DNA of 64,000 bases, taken from Verrucomicrobiales bacterium (GTDB lineage: Bacteria; Verrucomicrobiota; Verrucomicrobiia; Limisphaerales; UBA11358). Each line of letters opens with the position of its first letter. Position 1 is the stretch's first letter. The notes under the pieces are model-generated. The model was not told where the DNA came from, made no database searches, and saw only the letters and a list, made by a program, of their open reading frames with translations. Where the stretch lies: positions 124,001 to 188,000 of the forward strand of contig JAQTQB010000001.1 in assembly GCA_028712475.1 (NCBI GenBank), read 5' to 3'. A program made the translations under genes and the position numbers. Below, in pieces: positions 27,914 through 37,712 of the stretch.

Positions 27914-29737
27914 TTACAGTTTGCGCAGCCCGGCGGACATGTTGGTTTTGGCGCGTTCGAGGATTTCCTTCACCTTCCAGGTGAGGCCGTCGGTCTTGTT
28001 GATGCCCTGGATTTTCGGGTCGCAATAACGGGCGCGCAGAATCGCACCCAACTGGCCGAAACCATAAAGTCCTTCGTCATTCATCTCCACGACGAGAACA
28101 TGGTTGAAGCCGGAGAAAATGTTTTCGAGGCCGGGCGGCAACGGATTGATGTGCCGGATGTGGACGGAGGAAACGCTGTCGCCGGCGGCGCGCGCGCGAT
28201 CCACGGCCTCCTTGATCGGTCCCTCGGTGGAACCCCAGCCGACGAGCAGGACGTTGCCTTCCGGCGGGCCGTAAATTTTCGGCACCGGCAGGGAGTTGCC
28301 GAGCGCCTGCAATTTCTTGCGGCGTTTGGCGGTCATCTGCATGTGCAATTTCGGCGAGCCGGTCGGATGGCCGAGTTCGTCGTGTTCGAGACCGGTGGCA
28401 ATGGGATATTTGCCGCTGTTGATTTTTGTGCCCGGCGCAAGGTGGGTCGTGATGCCGTCGGGCTTGGACAAATCGTAAGGCTTGTGGTCGGCCACCGGCG
28501 TGAAATCAGGCGAAATGTCCTGGCATACTTTTTCAAGGTTCGGCTCCACGAACGCTTCGATGCGCGTGGCGATGCCCTGGTCGGTCAGGATGATGACCGG
28601 CACGCTGTATTTGCGGGCGATGTTCACGGCTTCAATCGCCATGTAAAAACAATCTTCGACGTTTGCGGGCGCAATGACGACGCGGGGCGAATCTCCGTGG
28701 CCGCCGTTGACGGCGATGTTCAAGTCGGACTGCTCGATGTTCGTCGGCATGCCCGTCGAAGGCCCGCCGCGTTGCACGTCCACGATTACCAGCGGCATTT
28801 CCGCCATGACCGCCCAGCCGAGCGCCTCGGTCTTTAGAGAAATGCCCGGACCGCTCGAACCGGTGACCGCGACGCGCCCGGCGTAGCTGCCGCCAATCGC
28901 CATGGAAATCGCGGCAATCTCGTCCTCGGTCTGGATAAAAGTGCCGCCGTATTTCGGCAGTTCGCGACGGAGCAGTTCCATGATGTCCGTCCACGGCGTG
29001 ATGGGATAACCCGCGCCAAAACGCACGCCGGCGGCGATGAGGCCGTAGCCGAGCGCTTCATTGCCGTTCATCACGACCTGATTGCCGTCTTTCTTCTGGG
29101 CGTCCACGAACTTGAAAGTTTCCAGCACGTTGCCGAGCGGGTTGGCGTGACCGGCATGAAACGCCGCAAGGGCGTTGTTCAGAATGCTCGGATCTTTGCC
29201 GGTGAACCGTTCGCCGATGAGTTTCTCCAGCTTTGGCACGTTCAGGTCGAACATTTTGGCAATCAGTCCGAGGGCAAAAATATTTTTACCCTTGTCCTTG
29301 GCCGTGCCGCCGATGGCCTCAACCGTGAGGCCGGAGATCGGGATGCCAAGATGATGATAGTCCTTCTTCCACTCTTCCTTCGGCTCGACGTGGTCCGAAT
29401 CATACATCACGATGCCGCCCTTTTTGAGCGAGGTGACATGGTTTTCGTAAGAATGCTGATAAAAGGCGAGCAGCACGTCCGCTTCGTCGCCGGAACTCAA
29501 GACTTCGCCCGAACCCATGCGGACCTGGAAGATGGAGGCACCGCCGGAAATGGTGGCGGGAATGGTCATAAACGTCATGACCTCCTGTTCGCTGCGGCCC
29601 GCAAGCCGCGCAAGAAACCCGCCGATGGCCTGGATGCCGTCCTGGGAGTTGCCCGCGATCCGGATGACGACTTCGCTGATGGAGGAGATTTTTTTTGCGT
29701 CACCCGACGATGCTGCGCCTGTAATTGTATCACTCAT
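27914..29737 (-). CDS. korA: 2-oxoacid:ferredoxin oxidoreductase alpha(-gamma) subunit
   Basis: GNSQDGIQAIGGFLARLAGRSEQEVMTFMTIPATISGGASIFQVRMG...YPITPWTDIMELL. Confidence 0.94.
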   Translation of the reverse strand: MSDTITGAASSGDAKKISSISEVVIRIAGNSQDGIQAIGGFLARLAGRSEQEVMTFMTIPATISGGASIFQVRMGSGEVLSSGDEADVLLAFYQHSYENHVTSLKKGGIVMYDSDHVEPKEEWKKDYHHLGIPISGLTVEAIGGTAKDKGKNIFALGLIAKMFDLNVPKLEKLIGERFTGKDPSILNNALAAFHAGHANPLGNVLETFKFVDAQKKDGNQVVMNGNEALGYGLIAAGVRFGAGYPITPWTDIMELLRRELPKYGGTFIQTEDEIAAISMAIGGSYAGRVAVTGSSGPGISLKTEALGWAVMAEMPLVIVDVQRGGPSTGMPTNIEQSDLNIAVNGGHGDSPRVVIAPANVEDCFYMAIEAVNIARKYSVPVIILTDQGIATRIEAFVEPNLEKVCQDISPDFTPVADHKPYDLSKPDGITTHLAPGTKINSGKYPIATGLEHDELGHPTGSPKLHMQMTAKRRKKLQALGNSLPVPKIYGPPEGNVLLVGWGSTEGPIKEAVDRARAAGDSVSSVHIRHINPLPPGLENIFSGFNHVLVVEMNDEGLYGFGQLGAILRARYCDPKIQGINKTDGLTWKVKEILERAKTNMSAGLRKL

Positions 29738-29969
29738 GGAACTTAAAAATATGGTTGACCGCTCTGCAAAGTGGGCTGGCGGTTGAAGACGAACAGCACG
29801 ACACCGTTGCCTATTTACAGTAGGCAGGCGGGGGAAGTGTGTCAATTTCTAATGCACACTTTATGGTCATAAGCCCGCATCATGCAACTGCCCGGCAAAC
29901 GGAAGCCAACTATTGCCGCACCCCGCCGCTTGCGTTGCGCGGCCAGCGTGCGTAGCGTGGCACCGACGC

Positions 29970-30398
29970 ATGAACCTGCAGGAACAATACGACGACGCGA
30001 TGTTTGATTTCAGCCGGGGCGAATTTGACCGCGCCATCACCAAACTTCAGGCGGTGCTGGCGGTGGATCCGGCGTATTTCGACGCGCAACTCGCCTTGGG
30101 CATGGCGTTTTATCGCAAAGGAGAATATGCGGCGGCCATCGCCGAAGGCCACAAGGCCGAAAAGCTTCGCCCGAAGGAACAGCTCGTCCATACGAACCTG
30201 TCGTTGTTCTACATGAAGTCCGGCGACAAGATGACGGCCGAAAAACATGGTTTGCAGGCCAAGATTGAATCGTGGCGCGAAGACGCGGCCAAAGCCAAGT
30301 CGCCGGACCTGAAACCGGAAGGCGATCCCGATCTGGTTGTTTCCAAACCGGCTCCGCTGCCGATGAAATTTCCCAGCCAACCATGGAAGAAAAAATAA
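29970..30398 (+). CDS. TPR-repeat protein
   Basis: ITKLQAVLAVDPAYFDAQLALGMAFYRKGEYAAAIAEGHKAEKLRPKEQLVHTNLSLFYMKSG. Confidence 0.88.
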   Translation: MNLQEQYDDAMFDFSRGEFDRAITKLQAVLAVDPAYFDAQLALGMAFYRKGEYAAAIAEGHKAEKLRPKEQLVHTNLSLFYMKSGDKMTAEKHGLQAKIESWREDAAKAKSPDLKPEGDPDLVVSKPAPLPMKFPSQPWKKK

Positions 30399-30402
30399 TT
30401 TT

Positions 30403-30675
30403 ATGAAATCCTCCTATGAACTCGCGATGGAACGGCTCAACAAAACCGCGCCCGCCGCCAAACTCACCGATGAGCAGAAGAAACAACTGGCCGAACTGGA
30501 TGCCTTATACACCGCAAAAATCGCCGAGCGCGAGATCGCGTTGAACGGCGAAATTGCCAGGGCCGCCGATGATGTGGAAAAAGAAGAATCGTTCCGCGAG
30601 CAACTGGTGACCGAGCGCAGAAAACTTCAGGCCGAGCTGGAAGAGAAGAAAGAACAAATCCGCTCTGCAAAATGA
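30403..30675 (+). CDS. Small coiled-coil protein
   Basis: MKSSYELAMERLNKTAPAAKLTDEQKKQLAELDALYTAKIAEREIALNGEIARAADDVEKEESFREQL. Confidence 0.75.
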   Translation: MKSSYELAMERLNKTAPAAKLTDEQKKQLAELDALYTAKIAEREIALNGEIARAADDVEKEESFREQLVTERRKLQAELEEKKEQIRSAK

Positions 30676-30677
30676 TT

Positions 30678-30762
30678 TGGTGCGCGCGAGAGGACTTGAA
30701 CCTCCAATCCTTGCGGAACCAGATCCTAAGTCTGGCGTGTCTGCCAATTCCACCACGCGCGC
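30678..30762 (-). tRNA. tRNA-Leu (anticodon UAG), CCA encoded
   Basis: GCGCGCGTGGTGGAATTGGCAGACACGCCAGACTTAGGATCTGGTTCCGCAAGGATTGGAGGTTCAAGTCCTCTCGCGCGCACCA; 7-bp acceptor, anticodon loop CTTAGGA, T-loop GGTTCAAGTCC. Confidence 0.95.
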
Positions 30763-31009
30763 ATCCGGGCATAAATTGCGCCGCCCGACGCTGAACCTCA
30801 AGCCTGCTTTTGCGGGCCATGTCCGACGGTCACTGGCGCGTTGAAGTCCGTGAAGATCGCACTGTAGAACTTCGGCCCCGCCCACGGCCGCAGCGCGATC
30901 GCCGCATTCACCCCGCCGTTCACCACCGTGTTGCTCACACCCGGCCTGATGGGCGTTTTTTTGTGTTCTTTCTTGGTTGAACTAAATCGATCCGGCTTTT
31001 GATGGACGG

Positions 31010-31417
31010 CTACTCCGTGGCAAGGCCGACCTTGGTGATGTCGAGTTGGCGGAGAACATCCAGAACTGCGATCATGTCCTGGTAGTCGGCTTCATCCGAT
31101 CCTTTGACCACCACCTTCAGGTCGGCATCGGCCGCCTTCATGGCCTGCAAGCTGGCTTTTAATTCCAGCACGGTGACGTTCTGTCCATTGAGCGTAATCT
31201 GGCCGCTGGCTTCCACCGCGATCTTGTTGATCTTGGGTTTCACCTTGGCAGGAGGTGGCGGCTTGCCGGAGGGCAGCGTCATCTCCAGGTTGTTCATCAT
31301 CTGCGGCGTGGTGATGATGAAAATCACCAGCAGCACGAACACCAGGTCCAGCAACGGCGTGATGTTCAGCTCGTGCATCGTGCTGTGGCCGCGTTTGGTG
31401 GTCTTCTTGAGTCTCAT
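31010..31417 (-). CDS. ExbD/TolR-type biopolymer transporter
   Basis: MHELNITPLLDLVFVLLVIFIITTPQMMNNLEMTLP. Confidence 0.93.
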   Translation of the reverse strand: MRLKKTTKRGHSTMHELNITPLLDLVFVLLVIFIITTPQMMNNLEMTLPSGKPPPPAKVKPKINKIAVEASGQITLNGQNVTVLELKASLQAMKAADADLKVVVKGSDEADYQDMIAVLDVLRQLDITKVGLATE

Positions 31418-32070
31418 GGCAGGACGGGTTCGGTCGCTTCGGACATCACGTCGAACCGGATGACGACGCTGGCCGGAAAATTCGTGGGCGGCGGGCGGTC
31501 AAAGCTCTTCACCAGCTTGAAAACTTGTTTGACCGAGTCGTCCCACTGTGTGTTCCCGGAGTTTTTCTGCCAGACCGGCGTGCTCATCCGGCCTTGTTTA
31601 TCAACCGCCACGGCCACTTCGACGACGTAATTGTCATCCGCCATGTCTTCGGGCCGGTTCCATTTCGAGTGAAGGATGTATTCCATGCGGCCCTTGTAAA
31701 TCTGGACAGGATCGGCGCTGTCAATGACGGTCTTGCCGCCGCTAAAATCAAAGGACGGCAGCTCGGCCGCAGGCGGCGCCACCACCGGCGGGGCCACGAC
31801 GGGCGGCGCGGCGATTTTGGGGGCTTCGACGACTTTGGGCGGCTCCACGATTTTCGGCGGCTCCGGCGGCTTGGGCGGTTCCGGTGGTTTTTCCGGCGGC
31901 TTTTCCTTCTCCATGGTCACGGTGATTTTCTGGATCTGTTTGCCCAGCATCCCGCTGCGCGCCGCGAAGTAGAGCAGCGCGATGACCAGCAACGCATGAA
32001 ACGCGAAGGAGATCACCAGGTTGACCTTCGACGAGTTGCGTTTCTTGCGCGGCTGGGATTGCGGGATCAT
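31414..32070 (-). CDS. TonB-like energy transducer
   Basis: N-terminal TM, proline-rich PPEKPPEPPKPPEPPKIVEPPKVVEAPK linker, C-terminal TonB-like domain. Confidence 0.88.
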   Translation of the reverse strand: MIPQSQPRKKRNSSKVNLVISFAFHALLVIALLYFAARSGMLGKQIQKITVTMEKEKPPEKPPEPPKPPEPPKIVEPPKVVEAPKIAAPPVVAPPVVAPPAAELPSFDFSGGKTVIDSADPVQIYKGRMEYILHSKWNRPEDMADDNYVVEVAVAVDKQGRMSTPVWQKNSGNTQWDDSVKQVFKLVKSFDRPPPTNFPASVVIRFDVMSEATEPVLP

Positions 32071-32072
32071 CG

Positions 32073-32540
32073 CTATTTTTTGACGGGGTCGGTGGCCAGA
32101 TCCACTTTCGGCACGTTGGCCTGCTGGCACGCGTCCAGCACGGCGCGGATCTGTTTGTATTTCGTCCGGGCATCGCCGCGCACGATGATGTTCAAGTCCG
32201 GGTCCGCTTCGCGCAGATGCACCAGATCAGGTTGCAAGTTCTCCAAAGTCTCCAGGCTTTTGTTGAGCCAGAGATTGCCATTGGCTTCCACGACGATGTA
32301 GTTGGCCTTCTTCGGCGGATCCTTCTCGTGCTTCGAGGCGGCGGGCAGCTCCAGCTTCACGTCCTTCACCGGCGGGATGGTTGTGATGATGAAGATCACC
32401 AGCAGCACGAAGGCAAGATCCAGCAGCGGAGTGATGTTCAACTCCGTCAACGTCTCATGCGCCGATTTCGAGCATTTTTTCATCGTCATCAAGCTTTCGG
32501 GCCTTGTTTTTCTTGCTGCACTGACAGGCCCGACGTTCAT
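32073..32540 (-). CDS. ExbD/TolR-type biopolymer transporter
   Basis: HETLTELNITPLLDLAFVLLVIFIITTIPPVKDVKLELPAAS. Confidence 0.93.
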   Translation of the reverse strand: MNVGPVSAARKTRPESLMTMKKCSKSAHETLTELNITPLLDLAFVLLVIFIITTIPPVKDVKLELPAASKHEKDPPKKANYIVVEANGNLWLNKSLETLENLQPDLVHLREADPDLNIIVRGDARTKYKQIRAVLDACQQANVPKVDLATDPVKK

Positions 32541-32542
32541 CG

Positions 32543-33394
32543 TTACACCCTCAAGCCCTCCACGATGCGGCCCGCCAGCGCTTCATTCGCCGATCTGATC
32601 TCCTCGGCCAGCGGGCGGTTGTCCACATACACATGTTCAATCTGCGTCGCATAGCGCGTGGCAAAGCCGTCCAGTTCCTGCGTGATGGCGCGGATGGTCG
32701 TCACCATGAAGTTGTAGGCGAACATCGCCGGAATCGCGACCAGCAATCCGGTAACGGTGGCCACGAGCGCCGCAGCGACACCGGGTGCCATCGTCGTAAG
32801 ACTGGCGGAATTGTTCTCCGCGATGCTGGCAAACGTGGACATGACGCCCCAGACGGTTCCCAGCAACCCGATGAAGGGACCGCCCGCCACGGCGGTGGAA
32901 AGCACGATCATGCCTTTCTCCAACCCCATCGCTTCCGCGCCGGCGGCTTCTTCGAGCGTCACCCGCACGGCATCGAAGGACGCGACGCTGATCTTGGTGG
33001 CGTTGGACTTGGCCAGGAAGTCGGTGTGTTCACCGGCCGCTCCCGGCGGCAGGGTGATACCCTCCGGCCGGCTGCGACCCGAAACGACCACGGGATTGTT
33101 TTTCAAATGATACACGAGTTCGTCCGCACCCCGGATGTAGAGTTGATAAGCAGGCGCGCCGTCGAACTCCTCGCTTTTGCGCTGGATGTCCAGCGGATCA
33201 CGCGTGGCAGTATAGGCGTCAAAAAACTTCTTGGTCGCCGCGCGCGCGATGAGGAGCTGGCGGAACTTGGTCAGGATGATCGTCCAGCTGAACAGCGACA
33301 GCAGCAGCAGCACGATTACGGTGATCTGGCCCTCGACGGTGGCGTTCTTGATGGCGAACACCGCCGCGTTGGCGAACATGGGTTGGATTAACAT
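32543..33394 (-). CDS. MotA/TolQ/ExbB proton channel protein
   Basis: GMIVLSTAVAGGPFIGLLGTVWGVMSTFASIAENNSASLTTMAPGVAAALVATVTGLLVAIPAMFAYNFM. Confidence 0.95.
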   Translation of the reverse strand: MLIQPMFANAAVFAIKNATVEGQITVIVLLLLSLFSWTIILTKFRQLLIARAATKKFFDAYTATRDPLDIQRKSEEFDGAPAYQLYIRGADELVYHLKNNPVVVSGRSRPEGITLPPGAAGEHTDFLAKSNATKISVASFDAVRVTLEEAAGAEAMGLEKGMIVLSTAVAGGPFIGLLGTVWGVMSTFASIAENNSASLTTMAPGVAAALVATVTGLLVAIPAMFAYNFMVTTIRAITQELDGFATRYATQIEHVYVDNRPLAEEIRSANEALAGRIVEGLRV

Positions 33395-33403
33395 GATTTT
33401 TTC

Positions 33404-36400
33404 TTAGTTGGTTTTCGTTGGTAACAGCACGGTCACGCGGCTCACTTTCTGCGCCAGCGTGATCGCCTTTTTCTTCTTGTTCTGCTCATCTGCATCTTCG
33501 CCAGTGCCGTCGTCGGTGGTTTTGGCGGCATCCTCGGTTTGCTCGGCCTGGCTGGTGGCATTGGCGGCGGTGCCTTGGGCAAAACCCGTCTGGCCGCTCG
33601 TGTCGCCGCTGATTGCGGCGTTTGACAACAGCGTGGCATCAACGCTGCCGCCGCTGGCGGTGATGCCGCCGATGCCGATGATGGTGCCGGAAAGGTCGCC
33701 ACCCGCGCTGACATTGGCGGTGCCCTGCGCCAATGCCGTCACGTTCACATTGTTGACGGCACCCACATCAATGTTGCCTTTGGCGAAGATGGCGCCATCA
33801 ATGTCGCCAGTGGCTTTCAGGATCGCGTTTTGCGCCACGACTCCCGAGTTGTTGGCGTCAATGTTGCGGTCGGCGGACACCAGCACAGGCGTGCCATTCG
33901 CGATTTCGTCCGCAGTCAAACGATTGCCGCCACTATCGCGCAACTCGTAACCAGCGAGAACCTCCACCGTGGCGTCAGGATAATCCAGATGGTTGAACGC
34001 GAGCTGAACGACGCCCGCCTTGTTGGCGTTGACATTGCCGTTGGGGGTTTGCACCAGCACGTTGCCCAGGATGGCATCGGGCGCCGGGTATCTGGCATCG
34101 CGCGGGCCGAACGTTTCCGCCAGGATGCCGCTGCCGAAAACAGTGGGCGTATTTTGATACAAGGCGTGGGTGACCGGATCCACATAGTAGGCCGTCAGAA
34201 TGACCCCGCCGAGGCCACCGACCCCGGCATTGATGTCGCCATTGAAGGATTCCACCGTGACATTGCCGCCGTCGAACGCGGCGATGCGCGAGCCGTTGAG
34301 ATTGATGTCGTTGTTGGCGAAGACGGCCACGTCGCTGCCGCTCGAGGAAAAAATTCCGCGCGCGCCAAAACCGTTGACGGTGAACTCCGCCGAACCCACG
34401 TTGATGTTTCCGCCCGCGTTGATGTAGAGATCGCCGCCGTTCAAGGAAGCGATGGAACTGGAAAACATATTGAGATCGCCGGTGGTGACGATGGAAAGAT
34501 CCGCCCCCGTGTTAAACAACTTGGCGAGCGGAGAGGAATTGCCGCCATAAAGTCCCGCGCCCACCGACTGGATGCCGGCCGTGGTTCCCAAATCCATGTT
34601 CCGCGCGGAAATGTCCAGCTTGCCGCCACCGCCAATAATGATGCCAGTGGTGCTGTCCGGCGGCCCGACACCGGCCGCCAGACCGCTGGCGGCGTTGATC
34701 TGATTGTATTTGTCCATCAACGCCAGAGCCGTGGCCGCGTTCATGACCGAGACCGTGGTCGTCTTGGGGATGGTTTGCAAATCGTCCTCCCATTGCGGAA
34801 CGCCGTTGACGTAAACCTGCACGGTCAGGTTTTGCACAAGACTCAAGACGCTGGCCAGCGTCTGTCCCGGGATGTTCTGATAGGTCATCACTTTCGTCAC
34901 GGGGTCAAAATAAAAACTGGAGGCCAGCGTCACTGCCGAGGGCGTGATGCTCAAGGCTTGAGACAGAAAAGTTAAATCAGGCGCAGCCGTTCCGGAATAT
35001 TGGCTCAAATCAACTGATGTGAACGCGCTGCGGTTGTTGATGTCGCCCGCCACATGGATGCTGGACACGTCGTCAGCCGCCAGGTTCATCCCCTGAAACC
35101 GGCTGTTGTTCATGTTGCCGCCAATGGAGATCCGCGCCGCCTCGGGCGTGCCGACCAGCATCAGGTTCATGTTGCCTGCGATGTCCAACGAAACGGGGGT
35201 GCCATTGTTCAAATGAATTGGTGCGGCGGCGTGATCATTCAGGCCAAAGTCCCCGCTGGTCTTGTATTGCTTCTTGGCGCTGTCCGAGACGATCAGGCTG
35301 AAGATTTGCGGAACATTGGACGCGTTCGGCAGCTTGCCGGTCAGCGAACCACCGTCCGTGGTATTGATCGTGAGGCTGCCTTGCGGTGAAGCAAAAAGGA
35401 TCAACTGGTTGTAAAATGAATCGCCGACCAGCACCACGCCGCCGTGACCCGCCGAGATGTTCAAGATGGAGGGATAGACGACCGGCACCCGGAGCGTGTC
35501 CAAGCGTGGCAGGGATGAAGCAGACGCGCCCAACTGCACCTGGTTGCCGGCGGAAAGATTGACAAAATCGTTGGGTGCATAATCAAAATAATGCTTCAAG
35601 GCCGCATTGCCGCTGACATTAAAAATTCCGTTGGGGTTGCGGACTTCCTGCAAGAAAATGTTTTTGGCGGCGGTCACGTTCCAGCCGCCGCTGACCAGCC
35701 CCAGGGCCAGATCTGGATTGGAGGCCAGCGTCCCGGCACTGCCCGTGGTTCCCAACACATAATTTCCGGACAGGTCTTTGACTGGATTGCCGCTGGCATC
35801 CATTTTGACACCGGCGAAAATGCTGCCGGTGCCGTTCGCGACCATATAATTCCCCGTCACATCGCCGCCCGCCACGATGTTGACATTCCCCGCCTGCCGG
35901 CCATAAGCCCCGGCCCCGGCGGTGGCGTAGGTGGAATTCAGCGGCGAGAAAAAATCACCATTGTAGTAATAGCCTTTGTTGCCCGGCAACACGCTGGTTA
36001 CGTTTCCGCCCGCAATCAGGTTCACATCGCCGCCCGCCACCGTGCTGATGCCGCCCAGACCGCCGCTCAAATCATACGCTTTGTCAATGGACGTAGCCGA
36101 GTTCTTAAAGGTGCAACCTTGGGCAAAGGTTCCGCAACCAATGTTCCCCGCCAGCGCATGGGCGGTGATGCTGCCGCCACCCGTCGTGATGATGAAACCT
36201 GAACCAGCCTCGATGTCCTGCCCGGCAGTCAAGTTAATGGCGCCCGCTCCGGTCTGGATTGAACCCTTCCCATCGAACGTGATGCTGCCGGTTCCAGCCA
36301 TGACGATGTTGTTGGCTAAATTATATCCGGCCTGCAGCGTCACCGCCCAATTGTTCGCGTCAAAAATTTTCGAGCCGTCATTGAGAACAATGTTGCCGCC

Positions 36401-37630
36401 TGCTTGCAGCTTTAATTGTCCACCGTTCACGCCTGTGCTGCCGCTCAAGTCCCAGACCGTGCCCGAATCGAGCGTGATGTTGCCCGTGGCCTGAAGGATG
36501 ATGCTGGAAAAACCGGCGAAGGCCGTGTTCACATCAATTGCGCCGCCCGCCGTGGATGTGCCCAAGGTAATGCTCACCGGATCGAGAAAAAAGGTGCCGC
36601 CGTTCCAGCCGGATTGCGCGCGGGCGTCCATGCTCGAATCGAGCGACAACACATTCGGCGCGCTCACTTCGATGTTGCCGCCGTTGCCGCCTTGCGCGCC
36701 GCCGGTCACGGCAATCTGGCTCCCTGCGCTGTCGCTGAAATTGTTTCCGGATTTCAGCGTCACATCGCCACCGGCGCTGCCGGGCGTGGAAGCATCGCCC
36801 TGCGCGAGTATCTGCGAGCCGGCACCCAGCGTGAGCGAACCGGCGGCGACGAGTTCGATGACGCCGTTTTGTTCGCGCACCGAATTGGCCTGGAGGATTC
36901 CATTTTGATTCACGACTTTAGCGTTCAATGAAATCGTCCCGCCATCCGCGATCAAGTTGCCGAAGTTGTCCACCGAACCTTGCGGCAGCGTCACCTGCAA
37001 ACTCATGCCGCGACCGTCGGGACGTTCGCTCAACAGGATGGTCTGCCCCGCCGCGAGCCCGATGCTGCCACCGGGCGCTTCAATCGTCCCGTGATTTTCA
37101 ATCTGGTCGGCGATGAGAAAGGCCGAACCGCCATTGCCGACCTGGATCTGGCCGTAGTTGATGATGCTGGCCAACGGCGGCGGGCCGTTGAATTCCCAGG
37201 TGCCGCCGCCATTTTCCGGCGGCGCGCAATTCGCGGTGGAGACGACCAGCCCGGCGGCGCTCACAAACGAGTTCGGGCCGAAATAAAATCCGGAAGAATT
37301 CAGCAGCACGACGACGCCGTTGGCCTGGATGGTGCCGAAAATCTGCGATGGGTTCGGGTCGTTGACGCGGTTCCACACGATGGACGTGGAAGACGGCTGG
37401 ACGAACGTGGTCGTCTCGCCGGCGGCGATGTTGAAGCTTTTCCAGTTGAGAAAGGTATTTTGCGAAGCCGTCACCGTCAGATGTGAACCGCTCTGGTGAA
37501 TGCTGGCGGAACCACGCCCGACGGTCATGCCGGTGGGGTTGGCCAGCACGTTCACGGCGAAGCCAGAGACCAGCAGGCCGGTGATGACACGGCAAACTAT
37601 TGAGTCGCGCCGCAGACGGAAGGTTCGCAT
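33404..37630 (-). CDS. TpsA-type exoprotein with filamentous-haemagglutinin N-terminal (TPS) domain
   Basis: Signal peptide then NPTGMTVGRGSASIHQSGSHLTVTASQNTFLNWKSFNIAAGETTTFVQPSSTSIVWNRVNDPNPSQIFGTIQANGVVVLLNSSGFYFGPNSFVSAAGLVVST. Confidence 0.94.
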   Translation of the reverse strand: MRTFRLRRDSIVCRVITGLLVSGFAVNVLANPTGMTVGRGSASIHQSGSHLTVTASQNTFLNWKSFNIAAGETTTFVQPSSTSIVWNRVNDPNPSQIFGTIQANGVVVLLNSSGFYFGPNSFVSAAGLVVSTANCAPPENGGGTWEFNGPPPLASIINYGQIQVGNGGSAFLIADQIENHGTIEAPGGSIGLAAGQTILLSERPDGRGMSLQVTLPQGSVDNFGNLIADGGTISLNAKVVNQNGILQANSVREQNGVIELVAAGSLTLGAGSQILAQGDASTPGSAGGDVTLKSGNNFSDSAGSQIAVTGGAQGGNGGNIEVSAPNVLSLDSSMDARAQSGWNGGTFFLDPVSITLGTSTAGGAIDVNTAFAGFSSIILQATGNITLDSGTVWDLSGSTGVNGGQLKLQAGGNIVLNDGSKIFDANNWAVTLQAGYNLANNIVMAGTGSITFDGKGSIQTGAGAINLTAGQDIEAGSGFIITTGGGSITAHALAGNIGCGTFAQGCTFKNSATSIDKAYDLSGGLGGISTVAGGDVNLIAGGNVTSVLPGNKGYYYNGDFFSPLNSTYATAGAGAYGRQAGNVNIVAGGDVTGNYMVANGTGSIFAGVKMDASGNPVKDLSGNYVLGTTGSAGTLASNPDLALGLVSGGWNVTAAKNIFLQEVRNPNGIFNVSGNAALKHYFDYAPNDFVNLSAGNQVQLGASASSLPRLDTLRVPVVYPSILNISAGHGGVVLVGDSFYNQLILFASPQGSLTINTTDGGSLTGKLPNASNVPQIFSLIVSDSAKKQYKTSGDFGLNDHAAAPIHLNNGTPVSLDIAGNMNLMLVGTPEAARISIGGNMNNSRFQGMNLAADDVSSIHVAGDINNRSAFTSVDLSQYSGTAAPDLTFLSQALSITPSAVTLASSFYFDPVTKVMTYQNIPGQTLASVLSLVQNLTVQVYVNGVPQWEDDLQTIPKTTTVSVMNAATALALMDKYNQINAASGLAAGVGPPDSTTGIIIGGGGKLDISARNMDLGTTAGIQSVGAGLYGGNSSPLAKLFNTGADLSIVTTGDLNMFSSSIASLNGGDLYINAGGNINVGSAEFTVNGFGARGIFSSSGSDVAVFANNDINLNGSRIAAFDGGNVTVESFNGDINAGVGGLGGVILTAYYVDPVTHALYQNTPTVFGSGILAETFGPRDARYPAPDAILGNVLVQTPNGNVNANKAGVVQLAFNHLDYPDATVEVLAGYELRDSGGNRLTADEIANGTPVLVSADRNIDANNSGVVAQNAILKATGDIDGAIFAKGNIDVGAVNNVNVTALAQGTANVSAGGDLSGTIIGIGGITASGGSVDATLLSNAAISGDTSGQTGFAQGTAANATSQAEQTEDAAKTTDDGTGEDADEQNKKKKAITLAQKVSRVTVLLPTKTN

Positions 37631-37712
37631 AAAAATCTTTTTCCCTGATTTTATCGCGGAAGAAATCCGCCGGGCGTTACAATTAGGTGAAATGTTGGAG
37701 TTCATGACGGTT

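Noticed and set aside
30678-30762. tRNA-Leu as an integration site for a genomic island
   Set aside because: No integrase and no partial tRNA duplication seen nearby in this window.
30790-30960. Minus-strand open tail (VSNTVVNGGVNAAIALRPWAGPKFYSAIFTDFNAPVTVGHGPQKQA*) upstream of tRNA-Leu
   Set aside because: May be a decayed gene end, but no start, no recognised family and only ~50 codons; not claimed.
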